A stretch of DNA of 64,000 bases from UMGS1663 sp046964515 (GCA_046964515.1 JBKUYM010000002.1:124001-188000); one strand, 5' to 3'. Positions 16,753-25,639 are shown, counted from the stretch's first letter. Translations and numbers: made by a program. The notes: a model not told the origin generated them from the sequence alone.

Positions 16753-17235
16753 ATGATAGTAGAAAATACAAAAATAGAACAATTAAAACAAATCTTTAAA
16801 GAAAATCATGGACAATATCTTACAGATAAAAATGCGATAAGTAGTGATATGTTAAAAGTGGTCTATGAACAAGATAAAGAAGCTTTAGGATATGCGGTTA
16901 TTTATGAAGGAATTGATTTTTGTGAAAAAGAACAGTATAATTTGAAAATAGAGGATATCCAAATGCCGTGTGTATATATATGGCAATTAGCCACTAAAAA
17001 AGGATTTGAGAGGCAAGGTATTGCAAGTCATATTCTACAATATGTTGTAGAAAAATTTAAAAATTATGAAATATATGCTTGTGTCAATATTCAAAATGTA
17101 GCCTCTATGAAAGTACATTGTAAAAATGGATTTATACCGATTAAATATTTTGAAGAACAGAAACAGGATGGAGGCATAGACAAAAATTTAATGTTAAGAA
17201 GAGAAAGGAAAAAGCAAGATGAGAATACGTTTTAA
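16753..17235 (+). CDS. GNAT family N-acetyltransferase
   Basis: 160 aa, after GATGGGGGAAAATAT. It has the acetyl-CoA binding motif in YIWQLATKKGFERQGIASHIL (R-x-x-G-x-A-like) and the C-terminal VNIQNVASMKVHCKNGF motif typical of GNAT strand 5-helix 4. It transfers an acetyl group from acetyl-CoA to an unidentified amine. It overlaps trmB by 17 nt, indicating translational coupling. The substrate cannot be inferred from context. Confidence 0.85.
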   Translation: MIVENTKIEQLKQIFKENHGQYLTDKNAISSDMLKVVYEQDKEALGYAVIYEGIDFCEKEQYNLKIEDIQMPCVYIWQLATKKGFERQGIASHILQYVVEKFKNYEIYACVNIQNVASMKVHCKNGFIPIKYFEEQKQDGGIDKNLMLRRERKKQDENTF

Positions 17236-17878
17236 ACCATGGGCAAGAGAAGAGTTAGAAGCAAGTAAATTTTATATAGATAATCCACAAACTATGTTAA
17301 ACAGGTGGATAACTGCATTTGAAAATCCAGAAAATCCCATTTATTTAGAATTGGGTTGTGGAAAAGGTGGTTTTATATCGAGTATGGCAGTGCAACATCC
17401 GCAGATTAATTACATAGCTATTGATATGGTAGATGCTATGCTAGGATTAGCAAAACGAAAAATAGAACAAGCCTATTTAGAAAAAAATAGGGAAGTAAAT
17501 AATGTCATACTAACACGTTTTGATATAGAAAGAATTGGTATGATTTTAGGAGAAAAAGATTTGATACAAAGAATTTATATTAATTTTTGTAATCCTTGGC
17601 CAAGAGGGAAACATCATAAAAAAAGATTAACACATACAAGGCAATTAGAAAAGTATAAAACTTTTTTAGCAGATAAAGGAGAAATTTATTTTAAAACAGA
17701 TGATGATAAATTATATGAAGATAGTTTACACTATTTTCAAGAAGCAGGGTTTGAACTGATAAAAAAGACAAATGACTTGAAACAAGAACCAGACTTTTGG
17801 GAAAATGTAGAAACAGAGCATGAAAACATGTTTAGTCAGCAAGGTATAAAGATAAAAGCGGCAATAGCCAGAAAATAA
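17219..17878 (+). CDS. trmB: tRNA (guanine-N7-)-methyltransferase
   Basis: 219 aa. It shows the SAM-binding ELGCGKGGFISSMA motif, the NYIAIDMVD acidic strand, INFCNPWPRGKHHKKRLTHTRQL (the TrmB signature covering the PWPK/RH catalytic region) and GEIYFKTDDDKLYEDSL. TrmB methylates G46 in the variable loop of tRNAs. Length and motif order are normal for the family. The first ATG used here lies inside the preceding GNAT gene, with GAGAAAGGAAAAAGCAAG as the ribosome binding region. It is the last gene of the PHP-GNAT-GNAT-trmB run; the glycoamylase gene follows 68 nt later. Confidence 0.95.
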   Translation: MRIRFKPWAREELEASKFYIDNPQTMLNRWITAFENPENPIYLELGCGKGGFISSMAVQHPQINYIAIDMVDAMLGLAKRKIEQAYLEKNREVNNVILTRFDIERIGMILGEKDLIQRIYINFCNPWPRGKHHKKRLTHTRQLEKYKTFLADKGEIYFKTDDDKLYEDSLHYFQEAGFELIKKTNDLKQEPDFWENVETEHENMFSQQGIKIKAAIARK

Positions 17879-17946
17879 AAAATATGGTACAAACTTCCAT
17901 TGCAACATATTTGTAGATTTTATATAATAAATCTAGAGGTGAAATC

Positions 17947-19194
17947 ATGAAGAGATGGCCATATACAGAAACAGCATTACTAAAAAAAGAATTAAAACAA
18001 AGTTTTTTATTTTTCTTAAAAGAAGCAAATTGGAAAGAAGAAAGTAAAGGTTTTGGGCTTATCAGGGATAAGACACAAATTGCTAAAGAAGTAGCAAGTA
18101 TTGCTTCTTGTGGTTTTGGATTAGGTGCTTTCGTTATTGGTGTAAAACATCATTGGATTTCTTGGGAAGAAGGGTATTACAAAGCAAGAAGAATGTTAGA
18201 AACCTTTTTAAATACGGTAGAAGGTCAAAATGGATTTTTTTATCATTTTATCAATATAGAAACAGGAAAGCGTGTTTGGAATTGTGAAGTTTCTATTATC
18301 GATACAGGCATTTTTATTTGTGGTGCTTTGACGGCAGGTGAATTTTTTGGTGGAGCAGTAAAGACATTAGCAGAACAATTATATAAAAAAATAAATTGGC
18401 AATGGTATACGAATCCAGAAACAAATCAATTTTATATGGGATATACACCAGAAGAAGGTTTTTCAGGGAAATGGGATGGGTATGCAGAACAGTTAATGTT
18501 ATATGTTTTAGGAGTTGCTTCTCCAACATTTCCAATTTCAAAAACAATGTATACGCAATTACCAAAAGCAAGAAAAGATTATGGGAAACAAAAAGATATG
18601 ATTTATACTTATTGTGGCACGTTATTTACATATCAGTTTTCACATGCTTGGATAGATTTTAAGAAAATAGAGGATGAAGAAGGTATTGACTGGTTTGAAA
18701 ATTCTATAAAAGCAACAAGAGCTAATCAAGAATATTGTATTGACCAACAAAAAAGATTTAAAACTTTCGGAGAAAATTCATGGGGATTAACAGCCTGTAT
18801 TGGACCTAAAGGATATAGTGGAGCATATGGTGCGCAACCTTGTAAGACAAATATAGAAGTGGAGAATGATGGAACCGTATCACCATGCGGAGCCATTGGT
18901 TCTATTGTCTTTACACCCAGAGAATCCTTAAAATGTATGACTTATTGGTATCGAAATTTTCCGAGATTATGGGGAAAATATGGTTTTAAAGATGCTTATA
19001 ATTTAGAAGATATAAAACCATGGTATGCTAAAGAGTATTTAGGAATTGATAAAGGAATTTCTGTATTAATGATTGAAAATTATTTGTCAGGTAATATATG
19101 GAGATATTGCATGCAAAATAAGTATATTCAAGAAGGTTTAAAAAATTTAGGATTTCATGCAAAGAAAAATGAAGAAAGTATAAGAAATACATAG
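17947..19194 (+). CDS. Glycoamylase-like (PF10091/GH144-type) protein without signal peptide
   Basis: 415 aa. The alpha/alpha-toroid family features are present: IASCGFGLGAFVIGVKHHWIS, ETFLNTVEGQNGFFYHFIN, VSIIDTGIFICGAL, PEEGFSGKWDGYAEQLMLYVLG, SHAWIDF, and SWGLTACIGPKGYSGAYGA with VSPCGAIGSIVFTP. These are hallmarks of the glycoamylase-like domain found in GH144 endo-beta-1,2-glucanases and at the end of cyclic beta-1,2-glucan synthases. There is no N-terminal hydrophobic segment, so the protein is predicted cytosolic. The likely substrate is a beta-glucan oligosaccharide, by family only. A terminator follows. Confidence 0.8.
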   Translation: MKRWPYTETALLKKELKQSFLFFLKEANWKEESKGFGLIRDKTQIAKEVASIASCGFGLGAFVIGVKHHWISWEEGYYKARRMLETFLNTVEGQNGFFYHFINIETGKRVWNCEVSIIDTGIFICGALTAGEFFGGAVKTLAEQLYKKINWQWYTNPETNQFYMGYTPEEGFSGKWDGYAEQLMLYVLGVASPTFPISKTMYTQLPKARKDYGKQKDMIYTYCGTLFTYQFSHAWIDFKKIEDEEGIDWFENSIKATRANQEYCIDQQKRFKTFGENSWGLTACIGPKGYSGAYGAQPCKTNIEVENDGTVSPCGAIGSIVFTPRESLKCMTYWYRNFPRLWGKYGFKDAYNLEDIKPWYAKEYLGIDKGISVLMIENYLSGNIWRYCMQNKYIQEGLKNLGFHAKKNEESIRNT

Positions 19195-19196
19195 CA

Positions 19197-19231
19197 AAAG
19201 AAGTAATAGAAAAATTCTATTACTTCTTTTA
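19197..19231 (+). terminator. Terminator after the glycoamylase-like gene
   Basis: Stem AAGAAGTAATAG / CTATTACTTCTT followed by TT and AT-rich DNA. Confidence 0.8.
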
Positions 19232-19359
19232 ATGTGTTTATTAAATTACATAAAATATATTGAAAAAATAAATAAGAGAAAGGAAAATAGATAAAGAAAA
19301 TAAATTGAGAACTAAAAATAAAACATGAATTGATTTATAACTATAAAAAGGAGCAAAAG

Positions 19360-20448
19360 ATGAAAAAAGAGCAAGGAATTACTTTAGTAAGTTTAGTAGT
19401 AACCATTATTATCTTAATTATTTTAGCAGGAATTAGTATAAATACTTTAATTGGAGATAGTGGTATTATTACTAAAGCCAAACAAGCAAAACAAAATATT
19501 ACCTTGGCAGGAGAAGCAGAAGCCTTGCAACTAAATCAATTATATTATGAATTAGAGATAGGCGGAGAACTAACAGAAGATGAAGAAAGCAGTAAAAAAG
19601 ATGAAATTATCGCTTTATTACAAAAACAAGTAGAAGAATTACAAAAGCAAGTAGCCGGTTTACAAACCGAAAACGAGGAATTGAAGAAGCAGATAGAAGA
19701 TTTAACAGAGCAAATAGCTAATTTGCAACAAGAAATAGAAAATTTAAAACAACAAATTATCAATAAAGATATAGAAATAGCAGAATTAAAAAAACAAGTG
19801 AGTGAAAAAGAAGCTAAAATACAAGAGTTACAAAACCAATTAAATAATTTGAATTCTTTACTTTCACAAACAAATGCTACAGCCGATAAAATTTTATCTG
19901 GTTATAAAGCCTATAGTGGCGGAAAATTATTAACAGGAACCATGGCTAATCGAGGAGCAGTAAGTAGTAGCTTAAATTGTGGAGGAAGTTATACCATACC
20001 AGCAGGGTATCATAATGGTTCTGGAAAAGTAACGGCAAATAGCTTAGCTAGTCAAACTTCAGCAACAGCGACAAGTGCGGATATTTTAACAGGAAAAACA
20101 GCTTGGGTGAATGGAAGCAAAATTACGGGAACCAATAAAGGTTATGAACTAGGATACCAAGAAGGGTATAATCAAGGAAAACTAGAAGTAGAATGCCAAT
20201 ATTTTGATGTTACGATTACCAGTGTAACGACTTCTTATACTATTAACCTAGCAACCTATGTAAGCAATGCTAATGCCAAAATTATTGGAGCAGGTGCTAT
20301 TTATCGTAATTACTATGGTTAGACAGGATTAAATGTAGCTTATACAGATAAACAAGTAACAATTACATTTGGTGTAGATAATGGAAATGCCGTTGGCTCT
20401 TATGGAACAAACTCTAGTTGGAAAATAAGAGTTTACTATATAAATTAA
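19360..20448 (+). pseudogene. Pilin-like N-terminus, coiled coil and phage-tail-fibre-like domain; in-frame TAG at 20320
   Basis: The start is the ATG at 19360 (AAGGAG 6-7 nt upstream); the longer TTG frame has no ribosome binding site. Residues 1-45 are the pilin-like motif QGITLVSLVVTIIILIILAG plus IGDSGIITKAK. Residues about 75-165 form a long heptad-repeat coiled coil. The next part (ADKILSGYKAYSGGKLLTGT, DILTGKTAWVNGSKITGT) resembles repeats of phage minor tail and fibre proteins. A TAG at 20320-20322 ends the 320-aa product, but the same frame continues with good coding character for 41 more codons to TAA at 20448. The interrupted final beta domain suggests a recent nonsense change (CAG to TAG would restore Gln), or read-through. 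The truncated protein may still be made. Confidence 0.75.
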
Positions 20449-20450
20449 TT

Positions 20451-20484
20451 AATAACCGATAGAAACATGTTTCTATCGGTTATT
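20451..20484. terminator. Bidirectional terminator
   Basis: Perfect inverted repeat AATAACCGATAGAAAC / GTTTCTATCGGTTATT between the coiled-coil gene and the convergent amylase gene. Confidence 0.8.
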
Positions 20485-20486
20485 GG

Positions 20487-21950
20487 TTATGTATATAAAT
20501 TTTCCTTTTTTACCCATACAGATACACTGCCACCATTGGTATAAAAAATACCATTTCCCTCTTGATCAACATAGACAGGTTCCGTAATATTGCCTGTATA
20601 ATCATATAAAGTACAGCCAGCTAGGCGTTTCCCAACATTCATCATTTTACAGCCACCAGGACCATCGGAGACAATAACCGCCATACCAGAGTCTGGATGT
20701 TCATAATCGCCTTTTCTAACCCAACCAATAATATTGGGGTCATCAAAGTAATCATCTTGATCACCATAAGCAAAAAATTTTCTAGCCATAATTAATTTTT
20801 CCAAAATTTTTTTCATGGGAGATATTTGCTTATCTAAAACACCATAATAATTTCCGTAAAATACACAAGGAAGACCAGCATTACGCAGTAAGATAATGGC
20901 ATAGGCAATTGGTTTAAACCAATCTTGTACCCAAGATTCTAATGCTTGTCCAGGTTGTGTATCATGATTATCTACAAAAGTAACCGCTTTTTCAGGATTA
21001 GATTTTACTAAAGAACCATCTAAAATGGTTCGCATATCATAAAAGCCATTGCTATTAGAAGCATTAAAGAAATTATAATGTAATGGCACATCAAATAAAG
21101 ACATAACACCATTCGTTTCTTTTATATAATTAGTAAGAGACTCTAGATTAGCACTCCAATATTCACCAACTGTATAAAGATTTTTACCAGTTTCTTCTCG
21201 AAGAGTAGTTATAAAATCTTTAAAAAAGGGTGCACGAATATGTTTGACAGCGTCCATACGAAAACCATTTACATGTGTGGTATCTAAATACCATTTAGCC
21301 CAGCGTATTAATTCATTGACAACATCTACATTATTAACATCTACATCAGCACCCATTAAATAATCAAAATTACCATTTTCTTTATCAACTTCATCATCCC
21401 AATGTTTTCCATAAAATTTATAAATAGATTTTTTCTGTGTAAGATCATCCCAATCTACTCCATGGAAGTGTGTCCAGTTCCATTTGAAACTAGAATAGGT
21501 ATTCCCTCTACCTGGAAACTCATATTTAGTCCAAGCACGAATGGTTCTAGGTTCTCCAATATCTTGTGTTCTATTAATGGGATTATCTTCAATAGCAATA
21601 ACATCTTCTAAACCATCTGCTCCTAATCTATGATTTAATACAATATCAGCTAATACTTGAATACCGTTGCCTTGTAGAACTTTGATAGCGTTTAAATATT
21701 CTTCTTTAGTACCATATTTTGTTCGAATGCTACCTTTTTGGTCAAATTCTCCTAAATCATATAAATCGTATACACCATAACCTGCATCATAAATACCAGC
21801 ACTTCCTTTATAAGCAGGAGGTAACCAGATACTGGTAATACCAGTAGAAGCTAAATAAGCAGAATCAGAAATCACTTTATTCCATAAATTATCTTCTGGT
21901 GTTACATACCATTCGAAATATTGCATCATAGTTTCATTTATATTTTTCAA
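20487..21950 (-). CDS. Cytoplasmic alpha-amylase, GH13
   Basis: 487 aa without signal peptide. GH13 motifs: region I DIVLNH, region II GFRMDAVKH with nucleophile Asp233, region III VGEYW with acid/base Glu263, region IV FVDNHD with transition-state Asp330. The opening ETMMQYFEWY and the length are typical of the cytosolic liquefying-type (GH13_5) amylases. It hydrolyses internal alpha-1,4 bonds of glycogen or maltodextrin. Lacking a secretion signal, it probably acts on stored glycogen or imported dextrins. It is transcribed alone from a minus-strand promoter. Another carbohydrate gene, possibly GH15-like, starts at 63711. Confidence 0.95.
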   Translation of the reverse strand: MKNINETMMQYFEWYVTPEDNLWNKVISDSAYLASTGITSIWLPPAYKGSAGIYDAGYGVYDLYDLGEFDQKGSIRTKYGTKEEYLNAIKVLQGNGIQVLADIVLNHRLGADGLEDVIAIEDNPINRTQDIGEPRTIRAWTKYEFPGRGNTYSSFKWNWTHFHGVDWDDLTQKKSIYKFYGKHWDDEVDKENGNFDYLMGADVDVNNVDVVNELIRWAKWYLDTTHVNGFRMDAVKHIRAPFFKDFITTLREETGKNLYTVGEYWSANLESLTNYIKETNGVMSLFDVPLHYNFFNASNSNGFYDMRTILDGSLVKSNPEKAVTFVDNHDTQPGQALESWVQDWFKPIAYAIILLRNAGLPCVFYGNYYGVLDKQISPMKKILEKLIMARKFFAYGDQDDYFDDPNIIGWVRKGDYEHPDSGMAVIVSDGPGGCKMMNVGKRLAGCTLYDYTGNITEPVYVDQEGNGIFYTNGGSVSVWVKKENLYT

Positions 21951-22006
21951 AAAATCGCCTCGTTTCTCTAAAAATAAGTAGAAAATCTTTTCATTCTTTC
22001 AAAAGT

Positions 22007-22035
22007 ATTATATAATATTTTTGGAAATGTTACAA
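22007..22035 (-). promoter_or_regulatory. Sigma-A promoter of the amylase gene
   Basis: On the minus strand TTGTAA, a 17-bp spacer and TATAAT, about 57 nt upstream of the amylase start. No catabolite-response-like palindrome was recognised. Confidence 0.6.
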
Positions 22036-22072
22036 TGTATTTATCATTTTTTATAGGGCAAGGAGAGAAGCA

Positions 22073-22717
22073 ATGAAAGAAATGAAACAGAAGATAGAAA
22101 CCATCTGTATAAACAATATGAAATGGATAATTTTAGCTATTTGTACCATCATTGTATTAGAAATTGTAGAAAATTTATTAGAAAATGAAATTTACGTTTT
22201 TGATAATATGGTTTATCAATGCATTGCTAATATGATTTCAGCACCTATGACCGTTTTTACAAAAATGGTTACACAATTAGGTTCTGCTTATATCATTATT
22301 CCAGTATGCCTGATAACGACCATTCTTTTTTGGAAGAAAAAATGGGGAAAATATATTAGTCTTAATTTAGTGACTATTTTTGTGAGCAATCAACTTTTAA
22401 AAAATTTAGTAGCAAGACCTAGACCAGAAGGTTTTCGTTTAGTAGAAGAAAGTGGCTATAGTTTCCCTTCAGGTCACTCTATGGTAAGCATGGCTTTTTA
22501 TGGTTTTTTGATGTATATCATTGCTAAAAAAGTAAAAAATCCTTATATGAAATGGGTGAGTTTGATAGCCATCGGATTGATGATTATAACAATTGGCTTT
22601 AGTAGAATCTATCTAGGTGTTCACTATGCAAGTGATGTCATTGCAGGATTTTGTATATCCATTTCCTATTTAATTTTATTCACAAATTTGGTAAAGGATA
22701 AAATCGTAGAAAAATAA
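22073..22717 (+). CDS. PAP2-family membrane phosphatase
   Basis: 214 aa with about five to six hydrophobic segments, after CAAGGAGAGAAGC. The three PAP2 motifs are intact: KNLVARPRP (Lys110 region), FPSGHSM with His135, and SRIYLGVHYASDV with Arg178 and His184. Such enzymes dephosphorylate lipid phosphates (undecaprenyl pyrophosphate, phosphatidic acid or PGP) on the outer face of the membrane. Which lipid cannot be told from sequence alone. It precedes the mscS-type gene by 30 nt and is probably co-transcribed with it. Confidence 0.9.
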   Translation: MKEMKQKIETICINNMKWIILAICTIIVLEIVENLLENEIYVFDNMVYQCIANMISAPMTVFTKMVTQLGSAYIIIPVCLITTILFWKKKWGKYISLNLVTIFVSNQLLKNLVARPRPEGFRLVEESGYSFPSGHSMVSMAFYGFLMYIIAKKVKNPYMKWVSLIAIGLMIITIGFSRIYLGVHYASDVIAGFCISISYLILFTNLVKDKIVEK

Positions 22718-22747
22718 AGTAATAAAAAGTAAAAAAGGAGAAGAAAA

Positions 22748-23815
22748 ATGAATCAAGTGATAACAGATTTAACAAATTGGTATGCACAGATAAATGTAGA
22801 TACAATGGTACATATATTGCTAGCTATTGGTGTGGTAATTGGAAGTAGAATATTGAGTCCACTAGTTGCTTTTCTTTTTTTAAAAATATTTTATATCAAA
22901 GAAAAAGAAGTAAAGAAGATAAAACAAAATTCTTTTTATAAACCATTAAAATGGTTTGTTACTTGTATAGGTGCCTATATGGCGATACTGGTATTAAGAC
23001 TACCAGAAAGTAGTGTTTTAATCCTTACAAAAATATTTAAAATCATTACCATCTTATTGGTTGCAAATGGTTTTGCCCATATTTTTAAGCCGGGTTCTTA
23101 TGTATTTGAAAAATTAAGAGAAAATGAAAAATTAAAAGGAAATAATCATATTTTAAAGTTTTTGAGTAAGGTAATCAGTGTAATAGCCTATACATTGGCT
23201 ATGTTTATGATTATTTCTGAATTAGGTTATAATTTAAATGGTGTTATTGCAGGATTGGGATTAGGAAGTGTTGTAATTGCTCTAGCCGTGCAAGATGTTG
23301 CAAAAAGTATGTTTGCAGGATTAATTATATTTATAGATAAACCATTTGCTATTGGAGATTATGTACAATTTCAAGACCAAGAAGGAACTGTAGAAGATAT
23401 GAGTTTTAGAAGTACAAGAATACGATTACTAAATAATAGTGTGTTAACAGTTCCTAATCAAATACTAACGACGCAAAGTATTACGAATTGGAATCGTATT
23501 GAAAAACGTCGTTATGCTACCAATTTATCTATACAACTAAATACACCTGTAGAAAAAATAGAAAAATTGACCAATCAAATGAAAGAAATGTTAGAAAAAA
23601 TGCCACATGTTATCTGCGATTCCGTAGAGGTACATTTTACAGATATTTTACAAGATAGTATGCAAATTTCGATTTATTTATATACAGATATTACAGTTTA
23701 TAATGCCTATTTAAAGTGGAAACAAGAAATGAATATTGTTTTAATGAAAATTTTAGAAGAAAATCAGATAAAACTAGCCTATAAATCACAAGAAATTTAT
23801 ATTCGAAATAACTAG
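22748..23815 (+). CDS. Small-conductance mechanosensitive ion channel, MscS family
   Basis: 355 aa, after AAAAAAGGAGAAGAAAA. Three to five membrane helices lie in residues 15-165. The pore helix GLGLGSVVIALAVQDVAKSMFAGLIIF is the MscS TM3 signature. It is followed by the cytoplasmic beta domain (IGDYVQFQDQEGTVEDMSFRSTRIR, VPNQILTTQSITNW) and the alpha/beta C-terminal domain. It releases solutes on hypo-osmotic shock. The extra N-terminal helices make it closer to the YnaI/YkuT-type subgroup. Likely co-transcribed with the PAP2 gene. Confidence 0.93.
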   Translation: MNQVITDLTNWYAQINVDTMVHILLAIGVVIGSRILSPLVAFLFLKIFYIKEKEVKKIKQNSFYKPLKWFVTCIGAYMAILVLRLPESSVLILTKIFKIITILLVANGFAHIFKPGSYVFEKLRENEKLKGNNHILKFLSKVISVIAYTLAMFMIISELGYNLNGVIAGLGLGSVVIALAVQDVAKSMFAGLIIFIDKPFAIGDYVQFQDQEGTVEDMSFRSTRIRLLNNSVLTVPNQILTTQSITNWNRIEKRRYATNLSIQLNTPVEKIEKLTNQMKEMLEKMPHVICDSVEVHFTDILQDSMQISIYLYTDITVYNAYLKWKQEMNIVLMKILEENQIKLAYKSQEIYIRNN

Positions 23816-23836
23816 TGATTAATAAGAAATTTGTAT

Positions 23837-23907
23837 AAAAAACTTCTTTCGGTAGAAAATAAACATAGAGGAGGAACAAACTATGTTTTTACCAAAAGAA
23901 GTTTTTT
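23837..23907 (+). promoter_or_regulatory. Long RNA hairpin enclosing the ribosome binding site and start codon of the SplB-like gene
   Basis: The left arm (23837-23866) and right arm (23883-23907) are almost perfectly complementary: 13 bp of AAAAAACTTCTTT with AAAGAAGTTTTTT, GGTA with TACC, and AAACAT with ATGTTT. The loop holds the Shine-Dalgarno AGAGGAGG, and the AUG lies in the stem. The predicted effect is reduced translation unless the stem is melted, or a translational switch. The element could alternatively reflect a terminator for the mscS transcript. Confidence 0.55.
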
Positions 23908-24893
23908 ATGAAAAGGAAGTAGAAAACTATCCTTTAGGAAAGAGATTATTAGAACAATATAGGGAAAAACAAATTCCCTGTACAATTATAGAAAATCACA
24001 ATAATATTGAGCAAATGCGTAAAAAAGAAAATACAGAATTTCCAAATATGAAACAAAATTTAATTATAGGTATTCGTAAAACACATAAATTTGTACCAAA
24101 TGAAAAAGTATCTGACTATTTAGTGCCATATACTTCTTCTGGTTGTATTGCTATGTGCTTATATTGTTATTTGGTTTGTAATTATAATAAATGTGCTTAT
24201 TTACGTCTGTTTGTAAATAGAGAGCAAATGTTAGATAAGATTTTGAAAGTATCAAAAGAAAGTCCTAAGGAACTTACTTTTGAAATTGGTAGTAATAGTG
24301 ATTTGGTTCTAGAAAATACGATTACAGGTAATTTAGAATGGACAATAGAAGAATTTGCTAAAAGAAATGAAGGAAAAGGAAAACTAACATTTCCTACCAA
24401 ATTTTCTATGGTAGATAAATTATTACCCTTAAAACATGAGGGAAAAACGATTGTAAGAATGAGTGTAAATCCACAAGAAATTATACAAAAGGTAGAGATT
24501 GGGACATCTCCCCTGAAACAAAGGGTGGAGGCGATTAATAAATTAAAAGAAGCAGGGTATCCGATTGGAATTTTAGTTGCACCAGTCATTTTGGTAGAAA
24601 ATTGGAAAAATTTATATGAAGAATTAATGATATATTTAGCAGAAAATTTAAGTGAAGCGGTAAAAAAGGAAGCTTTTTTTGAAATTATTTTTATGACATA
24701 TAGTTATGTTCATCGAAAAATTAATGAAGAAGCTTTTCCAGATAAAATAGATTTATATGATGAAAAGAAAATGACAGGAAGTGGGAGAGGAAAGTATAGA
24801 TATCAAAAAGAGGTAAAAGAAGAAGCACAATGGTATATGAAATCTTTAATGGAAACCTATTTTCCAGATAATAAAATTTGGTATATGGTATGA
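23883..24893 (+). CDS. Spore photoproduct lyase-like radical SAM protein with Ser in place of the catalytic Cys
   Basis: 336 aa, the length of SplB. The radical SAM cluster is CIAMCLYC (Cys88, Cys92, Cys95) in the usual SplB context SSGC...CYL. Further SplB hallmarks are LIIGIRKTHKF, GTSPLKQRVEAINKLKEAGYPIGILVAPV and the C-terminal GRGKYRYQK...ETYFPDNKI. SplB repairs spore photoproduct in germinating spores. Aligned from memory to B. subtilis SplB, the segment FEASCTSD (with the H-donor Cys141) reads FEIGSNSD here, so the catalytic Cys is Ser137. Repair may therefore be impaired or chemically different, or the protein is a paralogue with another job. The start codon is buried in a hairpin. 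Confidence 0.85.
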   Translation: MFLPKEVFYEKEVENYPLGKRLLEQYREKQIPCTIIENHNNIEQMRKKENTEFPNMKQNLIIGIRKTHKFVPNEKVSDYLVPYTSSGCIAMCLYCYLVCNYNKCAYLRLFVNREQMLDKILKVSKESPKELTFEIGSNSDLVLENTITGNLEWTIEEFAKRNEGKGKLTFPTKFSMVDKLLPLKHEGKTIVRMSVNPQEIIQKVEIGTSPLKQRVEAINKLKEAGYPIGILVAPVILVENWKNLYEELMIYLAENLSEAVKKEAFFEIIFMTYSYVHRKINEEAFPDKIDLYDEKKMTGSGRGKYRYQKEVKEEAQWYMKSLMETYFPDNKIWYMV

Positions 24894-24994
24894 CAAAAAG
24901 AAAATAATTAAAAAAGAGAATTTTATAAATCACCAAAATAAAAAAAATGCATAGGATAAGAATAGATAAACAATATATTGTTTCCTATATAGAT

Positions 24995-25049
24995 GAAGTG
25001 GAAGTAACGAATCTATTTTTGATTTACGTTACTTCCACTTCCTTTTTTT
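24995..25049 (+). terminator. Terminator after the SplB-like gene
   Basis: Perfect stem GAAGTGGAAGTAACG / CGTTACTTCCACTTC followed by CTTTTTTTATT, overlapping the stop codon of the convergent XRE gene. Confidence 0.85.
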
Positions 25050-25377
25050 ATTCTTTATTTCCTGCAATGACTTTGGCTACATCATAAATCAGCTTTTGCT
25101 TTTCAGAAGAACAATTTTTTAATAAATCTGCAAATTCAGAATCTAAATATTTATTAGATTTACTAGAAACACCATTTAAAATATCACCTTCTGATATTTC
25201 TAAAATCTCACAGATTTGTGTAAGTCTTTTTAAATTGACTTGTGAACTACCTCTTTCAATTCTACTTAAAAAGGCAATAGAGACATCTAATTGTTCAGCT
25301 AAATCTTCTTGGGTTAATTTTTTTGCTTTTCTTGCTTTTTTTAGTCTTTCTCCAATAACAGTATAATCGATTGCCAT
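25048..25377 (-). CDS. XRE-family helix-turn-helix regulator (SinR-like)
   Basis: 109 aa. The N-terminal HTH_3 domain (about 6-65) reads IGERLKKARKAKKLTQEDLAEQL, VSIAFLSRIERGSSQVNLKRL, TQICEILEISEGDIL. The C-terminal 35 residues form a short helical tail with ADLLKNCSSEKQKLIYDVAKVI, which may mediate dimerisation as in SinR/SlrR. The GGAGGAGAATAT region lies before ATG. The gene is divergent from the tandem pilin-like variable proteins, and the promoter between them has a candidate inverted repeat, so it may control them. SinR-type regulators control biofilm matrix genes in Bacillus; that comparison is only suggestive. Confidence 0.88.
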   Translation of the reverse strand: MAIDYTVIGERLKKARKAKKLTQEDLAEQLDVSIAFLSRIERGSSQVNLKRLTQICEILEISEGDILNGVSSKSNKYLDSEFADLLKNCSSEKQKLIYDVAKVIAGNKE

Positions 25378-25610
25378 AATATTCTCCTCCTCTACGTTGG
25401 AATTCTTTTAGAATATAGCATCAATCAGGTGATTTTTACAGAAACTTAAAAGTAAACATAAATTATTAGATGCTTAATAATATAGTATTTATAAAAATAA
25501 GGAAAAAATACACAAAGAGAATTAAAATTAGATATAAGGAATAAGAGCTATACTTTTTAATAGATATTTTTTAGTATGTCAAAGAGCTCGAAAAAAGTAA
25601 AAAGAAGATA

Positions 25611-25639
25611 TTGACAATAGCTTATTGCAAATATATAAT
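25611..25639 (+). promoter_or_regulatory. Strong sigma-A promoter with flanking inverted repeat, upstream of pilin-like gene 1
   Basis: TTGACA (25611-25616), a 17-bp spacer and TATAAT (25634-25639) match consensus. AGCTTAT (about 25619-25625) and ATAAGC (about 25645-25650) form an inverted repeat around the -10 box, a candidate operator. The predicted 5' leader is about 145 nt. The rest of 25378-25791 is AT-rich with nothing else recognised. This promoter lacks the TTAACC/GGTAA block seen before other pilin-like genes. Confidence 0.65.
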
